A DNA stretch of 64,000 nucleotides from Nemophila menziesii (taxonomy: Eukaryota; Streptophyta; Magnoliopsida; Boraginales; Hydrophyllaceae), in the NCBI GenBank assembly GCA_029959085.1, contig JARWIR010000001.1, positions 68,262,899 through 68,326,898 on the forward strand, given 5' to 3'. The position numbers were made by a program, and so were the translations under genes. The first letter of the stretch is position 1. Every line of letters starts with the position of its first letter. Below the pieces are notes generated by a model, which saw only the letters and a list, made by a program, of their open reading frames with translations, did no database searches and had not been told where the DNA came from. Positions 54,703 to 64,000 of the stretch are shown one piece after another.

Positions 54703-55738
54703 AATCAATATTTCTTTAATCTAAACATTTAATTTAAATAATAAATACGATTAAATTTTAATTTATTGTATCAACTCTCTATAGAGTAATAAAGATAATT
54801 TATTGAGGCAATTTATTTCAAATGCCTCTAATGTAAGCATGTAAATATTTTATTTGATTAGATTTATTAAGTGCTATGTTATTTTGAGATTCTAACGGTT
54901 TATTTTACATAATTTACGCTAGTGTGTGATTAAATCATGATTTGATTAAAGTAGTTATGTACTCATTCTTTGACATTTTTTTAGCAACACCAATTTATAA
55001 TGGAATGAGAACACTTATGTGTCACCAAACATGGAATCCATACACACTTATATGTCCACTGAGGTATGAGCATGCAATTCACCTGCAAATAATTTTTGAA
55101 CAATGTGATAATTGGGCAACAAAATGATGAGAAACTTTATAAATTCAAGTCACTGCATGTGGGGAACTTATTTTATATTCGATATATTCATAAATGATTA
55201 ATCTTTGTGTTTTGATTAATTGTGATATTTGTAGGCATCTGAGAAGTTTACCGAACTTGATTGGGTCAAATTAATATGGTTGGTTAGATGAGATTTCAAC
55301 CACATACTTATTGTTTTTTTTTCTATGATTAAAATGTAAATATATGTAGAATTTTTTTCATTTTGTAGAGTTGTGAGAGGCACGAATAAAAGATACACAA
55401 AGAAGATGGTGATTATATTATGGATATATTTTATCAATTTTTACCTAATTTTTATAAGTAATAGAATGATTTGCAACTCTTTTAATATATATGAATTTTG
55501 CACAATTATTTATGATTTTTAAATTAATTTTTTTCCAAATCTTTCAATGCTTGGCTCAATGTAAGTTTCATTGCATATTGAGCATGATTTGTAAATTATT
55601 AGCATCATTTTTCATAGTGTCTTCATACACGGGTTATACCAATTAGAGATATATAGTGTAGTTTTGTATAATAAGGATTTAGTTTACAATTTTTGCATAA
55701 TATATGAACCTATAGTGCAAATAAGTTTAATTTTTTTT
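54703..55738. other. AT-rich spacer
   Basis: Only short ORFs without recognisable features. Confidence 0.45.
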
Positions 55739-56196
55739 CAGGATTCAGGAGACAGAAAATTTTGTTAGGGGAGGCCAAGGGAGTTCGGGGCAACGTTCCC
55801 GATTTTTTTTACTGTATTTACACGATAAGTCTATATATTATACCAAAATTGTAAAATAGGTTCTTATATTATACAAAAATTCACAATATGTCCCTATATT
55901 TTGTAAGTAAATATTGCCATATAAGTCCTGATATTAATTATTTAAATTAATTATTCTATAAATTCCTTTTTTTATCCAGAATAATATATATTTTGTTGTT
56001 AAAAAACAAAACAAAAATCTTATAAATAAAATAATCTATAGTCTAATAAATAAATTTTAAAAGTTAAAAAGGTTAAATAAATATATTCAAAAAGTTTAAA
56101 GGTTAATTACTTATAATTTTTTTTAAACAGTTATATTTTTTTTGAAAAATAGAGGGGCCGTGAATCTCCCTGGTACCATATAGCTCCGCCTCTGGA
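55739..56196. mobile_element. hAT-like non-autonomous relic
   Basis: The right end, reversed, reads CAGAGGCGGAGCTATATGG, the typical hAT-MITE terminus. The left end has GACAGAAAATTTTGTTAGGG and GGGGAGGCCAAGGG, as often seen after such termini. No clear 8-bp duplication was found, so the boundaries are uncertain. Confidence 0.45.
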
Positions 56197-56859
56197 GCTC
56201 TACTCCCAACCCAAATCTCTTTTTTTTGAGTTTTTTTAAATATACTAATTTTTAAAAATATAAATGCAATAATATACCAAGTCTAAAACATTTTGCAAAA
56301 ATGTACCAATTCGGCAACTCAGTTGCCGAATTGCTTTTTTTTTTTTCTAAATAATTTATTTTTATTACATGAAATGGTTTTAAGATTAAAAAAGATTAAA
56401 AAAAACTTAAAAAAAGACATTTCGGCAACTAGATTATAGAAATGGTTTTACTTTTTATTTTTTATTAATATATATTTATTATATGAAATAGTTTGAAATA
56501 AAAAAATTAAAACAAATTTAAATAAAATAAACGTATATAATATATAACAAATAACCATATTTTGTAAAATTGAGTTAGTTATAATTAAAATTTTATATCA
56601 TTTTAAACTTTTGTGGATAATTAAAGAAACTCTATCAATGAATTATGAATATTTGTCATTATTTAAGACTAATTAAAATTATATACAATATATAGTGTAT
56701 TAAATATCATTTTTCTTTAAATTATTCCTCTCATATCGATCTAAAATCTCTATTAAAAATATTTATTCCTAATTATTATCTATTAATTATTAAATACTAA
56801 AAAATAGAAATAATCATCAAATATTCTTTTAAAAAAGAGAAATTAGCCAATAAAGTCTA
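56197..56859. other. very AT-rich spacer
   Basis: Apart from the palindrome at 56308 nothing supported. Confidence 0.45.
56308..56332. repeat. 25-bp near-perfect palindrome
   Basis: AATTCGGCAACT, C, AGTTGCCGAATT. A half-site TTCGGCAACT recurs near 56430. Confidence 0.85.
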
Positions 56860-57413
56860 CCAACCCAACTATCCACCCCTAACAGGTCCAACCCTCATTT
56901 TTGCCCAACGAGGTCCAGATGGTTTTTTAGTATACCATCGATGCCCCTGATCATGATCAGATCATATCAAAGATTCTTTGATCCTCGCATGTAACCAACT
57001 CTTTATTATTAGCTAATTGATTTAAATTCCTTAAATATTGTTTTTTATTACGGTAAACTCATTTAATGATTTAACAACACTATTCTCATACACAAACCAC
57101 TGCATCACCTCCATCAATACACACCACGATATTCATCAGCTAGTTTATGCAAGGTACGTTCTAAATCTTCATTTTTTTGCAGCTTGATTATTCAAGGTTT
57201 GTTATTTTTCATTGTTAAATAATATAGCAGTTAAATACTATACAACAGTTTCAGAATAATCTTGCCCATGTATAGACAATTAGACATCATGTAATGATTC
57301 TGTTATATAAACATAATCAGTTTTTTAGGTCTTATATAATGTCTGTAAATACAACACGTAATTTGTTTTTTATCTGATATATACACTTTTCTTTTACTGT
57401 TTATGTTTTAGCA

Positions 57414-60050
57414 ATGGATTCTAATGTGCTAGTTGTTTTCCGTTTTAATGAGGATAAGGCTCTGAAGTTATTCAGGATGTTTGATTCTTATGAATCAATC
57501 AGAAACTATGTGAAGGAAACATGGACAAGCTTGCTTCCTAATGATTTTGAGCTACTGTACTCTATTGCTGAGCATCAGAGATGCAAGTTTGGCGGGGATG
57601 GAGACTTCAAGACGGTTGTATGGTTGCTTGATCATTGTCTTGTTGCTGAATTTGAAATTTTAGTAATCCAGAATAGCCTCGTAATTGTTCACAAACCACA
57701 GGCTACAGCAAGCTTGATGGACATTGTTCACATCCCACACCAAACAATTGTCGAAAAAGCAATCGAAGATGACGATGAAGCTGATGAAAACAGCTATCAT
57801 CACAAGGTTAGGATACTAAAGAGTAATGTCTGGAAACATGCTCTCCGCGAACCCGGTCAATGTTTTCATGATGGGATGAAAGAATTTCGGCGTGCAATCG
57901 CAAAATACGCATGTAAAACTGGATACACCTTCCACTTCGGAAACAATCGCCCAAACCGTGTTAGCGCTTATTGCTCGAAAGCAAAACAGACAGGTTAGTC
58001 TGTTTTCACATTAATCATCTATATTCATACTAACTGACACAAACCAAGGAGATTTATTTTTTCCACATACAACCCACCAGCTTATGTAGGTAAAACACCA
58101 ATATACTATTACACACCATCATAATAAAATATACTTTTGAAATACACATCCCATCATATTACTTTAATAACTTATCACTGTAAATATTACAACCCATCAA
58201 TTTTACTCTACTAACCCATTAATATTATATTGACAGACCACCACTTTATATAGGTAACCCACCATGATATTCAGATAACCCATTCATATTTCACTGACAC
58301 ACCACCACACAGTTTGTTATACAGCTATATGTGTGAACAGTTTTTCTGTACAGTTTTTATTAATAAATCTTATTCATTTTTAGGCTGTAATGGTATGTGT
58401 ATGCCTCTAAAGATAATGATAATCAAAAAGTCTACATCAGGTCCTTTGTTAAAATCCATACCTGCGGCCCCCAGATGAAAAAATTCACGAATCCTGGCTT
58501 ATATGGTGATCTAATTAAGGACATAATTATCGACATGATGCGTGCTAGCCCCGACACTAAACCAAGCCAAGTAATGAACTTCTTTAAATACGATTACGGA
58601 TATAACATTTCATATAAGGTTGCTTACATGGATGTGCACAAAGTGCGTGACGATATTTTTGACGACGCTGGTTTGTCCTACAACAGGATACAGGCCTATT
58701 TTAACAAACTTAAGGAGATAGACCCCGTAGGTTCTGTTGCTCTCGAATGCGAACCATCGAATCGTTCATTCACGAGATGCCACTTTGCTTTTCGTGCATG
58801 TGTACAAGGGTTCAACAACTGTCGTCCTTTGTTGTTTCTAGATGCAACATTCCTTAAGAACAAGTACAAAGGACAGCTCCTCGTCGCTACTGGAAAAGAT
58901 GCTAACCAAGGTATGATATACCCCACTTCCTAACACAAAATCATAATACTCTATTTATACAACATATCAACATTTTATGTAACCTTGCTTCATTTTTATC
59001 GCAGGTTTGTTCCCAGTTGCCTTTTCAATCGTTAGGTCCGAAGACACAGTTAATTGGACACATTTTCTTCGATTCCTTGCCCCACTTATATCTTCTCGTG
59101 ACGTGACATTCGTATCTGATCGCCATGGTGGTATTGCCAACGCTCTCGATGCTGTTTTCCCGCTTTCACATCACGCGTAGTGTCAGCGTCACTTGAAAGA
59201 GAATTTGAAGACAAAATTCTGGAGTTCAAAAGCGTAGAGGGAGACCATGCTATATCTTCTTGACAAAATGTGTTTTGTAGCAACTTCAGAAACGTTTGAT
59301 AACTTCCTTCAAATGTTTCTTTCTACCGGTGGTCAAAAATCTACTAATTTCATTAAGAATCTCCCGAAAGAGAAATTCGCAAATGCGCATTTCAAGGGTA
59401 AACGGTACGGAGAGACTACATCAAATGCGGCTGAGTCTTTCAAAAAACAAATAAAGGCCACAAGGGAGCTTCCCGTCACTGAGTTGATCGATGCTATTCG
59501 TGTTCTCCTTATGCAGCAGATGTATGATAGGTCATTTGAGGCTCATTTTTGGACAACTGTCCTATCACCCAAGGCATCTGCTGTTTACGAAATAAAGTTT
59601 GATTATGCGCGCCCGTGGTTTGTATTACAATCCAATGGATCATCATTTGAAGTTCTTTTCGATCCTAACATTGTGGTTGACATTGTCGATCACACTTGTT
59701 CTTGTGGTAAATGGCAGGTTAAAGGGTTCCCGTGTGTACACGCCGTAGCTGCTATTGAAATTGCTTCTCCCGGGCTTCCATATACATACATCAACAAATT
59801 TTGGCATGTGGAAAGTTTCCGTTCAACCTATGCTATGAACATTCCAGCGATGAGTACTTTTCTAGCTCAATACGATGCAGTAGGCGACATAGTTGTCAAT
59901 CCACCTAATTTTAAAGCTCAGCCTGGTAGACCCAAGAAGAAAAGGTTCCCTTCCGAAGGAGAACGTGCGGATTCATCACAACGACGAATGTGTAGCAACT
60001 GTCACACATATGCATACCACAATCGCTCAACATGTCCCCTACTTCGTTAA
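57414..60050 (+). pseudogene. mudrA-like: MURA-type transposase of M2, two nonsense codons
   Basis: Exon 1 (57414-57993): N-terminal region and MuDR DNA-binding domain (FRRAIAKYACKTGYTFHFGN; VSAYCSKAKQTG). A probable intron ends at AG 58383, with a small frame problem at the join. Exon 2 (to 58910): KVYIRSFVKIHTCGPQMKKF, ISYKVAYMDVHKVRDDIF, and the first catalytic Asp in LLFLDATFLKNKYKG (58841). A GT-AG intron 58911-59004 joins NQG-LFPVAFSIV perfectly. Exon 3: second Asp in FVSDRHGGI (59118), Glu in SNAAESFKK (59433), a SWIM finger (CSCGKWQVKGFPCVHA) and a C-terminal knuckle (CSNCHTYAYHNRSTC). All three catalytic residues are present. TAG at 59178-59180 and 59235-59237 stop it, possibly both from Trp codons. 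Confidence 0.88.
57994..58383 (+). other. intron of M2 transposase, CACC-rich
   Basis: GTTAGTC...TTTTTAG. Rich in 'acccacca' and 'cccatca' words, like the non-coding segment at 60230-60780. Confidence 0.5.
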
Positions 60051-60229
60051 TTTATCACTACTCGTGTTTGTAATTTTGTTTTTCGCATCGATCAATAAGT
60101 GTTTGCTAGTCCACACACATATATTATCTCAGATTACAAGTGACATTTTCATGTTTTTTTTTTCAGTTATCAATAAAAAATTATCTTTTTCTTAAAGTGT
60201 AATTACTCATTCAAAACCAACTGAGTTTT

Positions 60230-60780
60230 TGTTAGCAGATGAATTCTATACACCATCAATCAGTACCAATCCACCATCAAAATAATAAAGACAACCCACC
60301 ACTTCACCAACTAAAACAATACACCATCATTATGAACATGCACACCATCAGATATTATTCATTACCCATCATCCTGAATTAAAGCTTCATGTAAACCATC
60401 AATTACTGCACATACACCATCAAAATAACACAATCAAACACCAGTTCTAAATACCTTACAAATCAAACCACCTTCATACTCGTACACACCATCAAACCAT
60501 CATTATACTCATACACACCATCAAACACCCATCACTATAACGAGTTAACCCATCCATTTACAATCACATAATTATTAACCCATCAATATGTTCATGCATA
60601 CCATCGATAATCTATTAGCTACAAACCACCTTTATACTATACCTTTTAGCCTTACACACCATCACTTTTATAAGCCATACCACCAAATTATCAAACATTA
60701 CCCACCCCCATATATAATAACCAACACAGATTATTAGTTCAAACATTACCCACCAACTATACACTTTGCAGTCTACATAT
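60230..60780 (+). repeat. CCATCA-rich irregular repeat of M2
   Basis: Thirteen exact CCATCA words, mostly in ACACCATCA or ACCCATCA, in about 550 bp, with irregular spacing and no open frame. It lies between the convergent transposase and Ulp1-like genes. 60051-60229 and 60781-61066 hold nothing else. Confidence 0.75.
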
Positions 60781-61066
60781 TCCATCTACAAAATATGTCA
60801 AACTCTTTTCTGGGTAAACACAAGTATAAACAAACAATACTAATGGTAAATTAAATTCTTGAATTCAAAACAACAAAACATAATGTAATATTCAAAATCA
60901 AAGTACAAAACATAGTCTGTAGACACTTAATCAATATAAAACCATAGTCTGAATAATATTAAAATCAATTATCTTTCATTGCCCGTCGTGTTTTGAAAAC
61001 GAATGTTACTGTATGCTTGTCTTCCAGGATCCACGATATAAGCTTCATGCGTTGATCGATCACCTC

Positions 61067-63397
61067 CTAATATTCGTACTTCTTCTTCACACCTCCATCT
61101 CCCATTAGCCCAAACGCATATAGTATCGCATAAACACCCGTGTCTGATATCCTACTTTTTACGTGGTCAACTCGAATGTGACCAATCCCCGGCCATTCTT
61201 GTGTAGACCGTCCCAACTCTTCGTACCATCCCTTCACTACATTATCTAGTAGGAACTCATACATCCTGTACGCGTTTGCATTCGCATTTGCACCGGTTGA
61301 GCTGCGCTTTAAACATCCCAGACCATTGTTGTGATAGAACCCTCTTTCCTCGTTGTTCCAAAACAGTATTGACCAATGCGTCAATTCCTTGTCTTTAGTC
61401 TCGAGCGGTATTATCACATCCTTCTTTTCCTTCAACCTATCCCTGAAGTACCCTATGATATACCTTTCGATTTCTGCATCTGATCCCCTCCTCATGTATC
61501 CCTGACATTCATACATTTATAATTTGTTACTGACTAATCATACTTTCAACAGAATTTATCAACTCTAAAGAAAAATTTCATACCGATGCACTAGCGAGCA
61601 TGACACTGAACTTCAAACCAATCTCTGGGTTCTTAGTCTTTACCTGCTTACTTTTGAGGTGTTGCTAGTAGATCCATAGCCCTACTTCCATCACCTGCAA
61701 AAAAATGCATTTGTATTATTTTTTGACTACCATATACTTTAATAAACACACCATGTTCATTTCATTTTTATACGTTTCTGATTTACCTTAGCGCTCAACT
61801 GTTCTTCTCTCGCAACATCATAACAATCAGACACAATCACACGATGTCCCATGTTTTTCCACACATCAACACTAAATGGCTCATCACCTGCCAGAAGTTC
61901 CAACAATTTTGAATCACTCTTCTGATTACAAGTTTTTTTCGTTGCTCCACGGCTTTTGATTTCTTCTGCGGTGGCGTTACAAAATCCTCCATTTCTACTT
62001 TTGTTCTACCAGTCCTATCCGTCGTCTTTATATTACGAATCAAAGAGCTAGGAGTAACATTTTTTGACTTTCTTTTCTTCGTGTTACTATCTTTGACCGT
62101 CCCCATTAACATATCACTGTTTGCTGCACCATGAACCGATCCCCTGTTCCATCGGCGCATATCTCTGTCAGTTCCATCCACATATTTCTTCTCCCCGACC
62201 AATTCGACACCATCATCACTCGATTCAACACCATTATCTACACTATCCTTCTGATTATCTCCATCAACACTCGATATCTCCTTGTCTTTCGGTTTATCCG
62301 ACCCATCGACATCACCTTCCTCAAACATGCCGTCATAACTGATATCCTGACTACTAGACTTATCGCAGTTATCTGGTTCACCTTCTGTGCAAACATTTAA
62401 CCCACTCGCCAATACCTCATTACCCGACAATCCAACCTTTTCAGCCGTTTCACTAACCTCTTTACCATCACCAACAGTACCATCACCTACTAAACCAACT
62501 CCACCAACATCTTTAGCTAGTTTCCCATCATCCACCACACCGCTGTTGGAACAGGTACCTCTGTATGTCATACACCCAACACTTTTATTCAAATTAGCTC
62601 GTCTGTTGCAGCTGTATAAGCATCCCTGATCACGACCAACTATTTCTCTGCTTCGTTTAACGCCTTCATTCGATTGTCTTCCCCTTAGCAGCAACTGTCT
62701 TTGAAGTTGCTCTAGTTGCCTTCCTCAATCCATCCATTTCTTCACGCATCCTACCAATTTCCCTTTTCAATTGCAGAAATTCACCTTGATCTGCATCAGA
62801 AACACGTTCGTTTGATTTACTTTTCAACTCTGAAAGCTCTTTCTCCAACTTCGATTTTATTACACGACCCGCCTCCCTAGTTTCTTCGAGCTTTTTCCTC
62901 AAGGCCTGGTTCATGGTCTCGACCTCCTCGAGCCTTTTTATTAATATTTCCACCAAACCCCCATCGTCATCGTCACATATTGTGTTTGGTGATTCTCGAT
63001 TTGCTACACATTCCTCTATTAACGTGGACATTGGATTCTGGTCCATATTGTCTTGGAAAACCGAATCTTCATCCATCTGGTCGCCACGAATAGCGACAGA
63101 GTCATCTCGTTTCCCATAGTTAATATTTGTTTCCTTACTCATCGTATCCACACCGTCCACACGTGCCAAGTTTTCTATTATCCGATCCATATCGAATCTA
63201 CCAAGCTCATCATCATCAATGCTCTCACTATTATCCACCGTACCTTCAACCCTATCCTTGTTACCAACTTGACGTTCTGTATCTTCATCCACGTTATCTT
63301 CCTTATCTTTTTCTTGCTCATCAGCATCCATCGTTCTCTCACCCTCCAACACATCTTCACCACCAGAAGCATTGTCGTCCACATCACCATCTGTCAC
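61067..63397 (-). pseudogene. Ulp1-like C48 protease gene of M2, catalytic residues lost
   Basis: On the minus strand: a highly acidic N-terminal part (63397-62666, Asp/Glu-rich, coiled coil near 62870-62700), a second acidic part in another frame (62694-61837), the segment DSKLLELLAGDEPFSVDVWK after a frame change in a run of A, a probable intron (about 61787-61697), an exon with a stop, a second intron ending ...GTCAG near 61502, and the Ulp1 C-terminal fold (61516-61067). There LTHWSILFW keeps the catalytic His, but the Asp position reads FYHNN and the Cys position reads SDTGVYA (Thr for Cys). Numbered from the Met at 61516 these are His47, Asn63 and Thr126. Ulp1 proteases cleave SUMO; this copy could not. 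Confidence 0.75.
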
Positions 63398-63430
63398 ATA
63401 CTCTTCACTTCAGAATTCTTGGATACACCC

Positions 63431-64000
63431 TGATGTCTCCTCATTTGTGATAATATAATATACTCCAGAGACATCATTTTAGGCTTATTTATTAGTTTAT
63501 AGGTCGATCTTAGCCTAATTTAGTGCACTTTCCTATTTTGAGTCTTAATTTGTAGAATTATTATTTTTAGAGCATATTGGGTTTAATTGTTTATTTAGTG
63601 TGAAGCTTTAAAGATAATTATGGAGATTAATTAGAGTCCAAGTCAAAGACTACAACTTATGGAAAGAGATTTGCATGGTAACTGGAGATAAGGAAACAAA
63701 ACCTAAAAAGATGGAAAATGAAAAGCTGCCTAAATCTGGGATTCTGCATACACGTCCAAAGATAGGCGTTTTTACCTAAGGAATAGGCCGAATCTGGTGA
63801 TTTCCTCCAAAAGGGTCAAGATAATTCTGTTGCGGTTCTTTTGGTATCTTATGGAGCTCAAACCGACCAATAACGAAGAAGATATGCTCAAAACGGTCCA
63901 GCAGTGTTTATCTTTATTTCCATACGAATTTGAGTTGGACTAGGAGTCCATTACTTTCCTTCTCCTTCAAGAAAACGAATTAGGTCTTCCTATAACCTAT
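63431..64000 (+). repeat. start of an LTR (R4) cut by the window end
   Basis: TGATGTCTCCTCATTTGTGA with the terminal hairpin (63431-63477). It is very similar to the R1 LTR (5822-5992 and 7763-8165). The window ends just before the expected TATA box. Whether a full element follows cannot be told. Confidence 0.85.

Larger units (their letters stand above)
56860..63430 (+). mobile_element. MULE M2, KI (Kaonashi-like) type with Ulp1-like gene
   Basis: A MURA transposase (+) and an antisense Ulp1-protease gene in one unit is the plan of KI-MULEs. The left limit is set at the start of the C-rich segment before MURA; no terminal inverted repeat pair could be identified, either because this type often has poor TIRs or because the right end is beyond the R4 LTR. 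Confidence 0.6.

Noticed and set aside
57414..60050. Domesticated host transposase (FAR1/MUSTANG-like)
   Set aside because: Two nonsense codons and an adjacent Ulp1-like cargo gene indicate a dead mobile element.
62121..62629. Plus-strand ORFs over the Ulp1-like gene
   Set aside because: Antisense shadows of the acidic coding region; biased composition explains the open frames.

Overview
The window is repeat-dense plant nuclear DNA. Everything large in it is a transposable element of a type known from flowering plants: Athila/Tat-like Ty3/Gypsy LTR retrotransposons with a tRNA-Asp-type primer site, L1-like LINEs with a plant RNase H tail, Mutator-like elements (MULEs) carrying plant mobile domain or Ulp1-protease genes, hAT and Mutator MITEs, a tRNA-derived SINE and a TRIM. 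I saw no intact host gene; the only host-like trace is a possible Sec1/VPS45 exon fragment near 54.6 kb. The AT-rich spacers and deep nesting suggest heterochromatin of a eudicot. The species cannot be told from the sequence.

Layout. 1-8165: 3' part of retroelement R1 (+), made of gag-protease with stops, an integrase tail left by a large internal deletion, ORF2, a long non-coding tract and a 3' LTR that is split by solo LTR S1 (5993-7762). 8166-8409: an LTR piece in opposite orientation. About 8410-13521: LINE L1 (+). 13522-20213: retroelement R2 (-), without pol. 20214-23270: LINE L2 (+). 23438-24988: solo LTR S2 (-). 26100-28031: a LINE RNase H relic, two Mutator-type MITEs (one with a 30-bp minisatellite) and a SINE.

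28308-46457: MULE M1 (about 28803-45640), bounded on both sides by direct copies of a roughly 490-bp sequence. M1 has a broken MURA transposase and an antisense plant mobile domain gene, and is itself split by retroelement R3 (32870-45043, -), the best preserved element: intact gag, and a pol broken only by two frameshifts plus the stop codon that separates it from gag. R3 is flanked by a 199-bp direct duplication of M1 sequence instead of a 5-bp target duplication, and its LTR is 47 bp short at exactly that junction.

46458-64000: a TRIM with a 26-bp minisatellite (47286-48408), LINE L3 (48414-52745), AT-rich spacer with gene fragments and an hAT-like relic, a KI-type MULE M2 (about 56860-63430) with a broken transposase and an antisense Ulp1-like gene that has lost its catalytic residues, and the start of another LTR (R4, from 63431).

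The genes act as parasite modules. In R3, Gag packages the RNA, pol supplies protease, RT, RNase H and integrase, the PBS and PPT prime DNA synthesis, and the LTR supplies the promoter. In the MULEs, MURA would act on the terminal repeats. Across R1, R2 and R3 the stretch between pol and ORF2 keeps the same unusual layout: a small hairpin, then clusters of two palindromes (CCGGTATACCGG and ACCCGTG-N-CACGGGT). This is the most suggestive undescribed regulatory structure here. The aberrant integration of R3 is the clearest structural anomaly.
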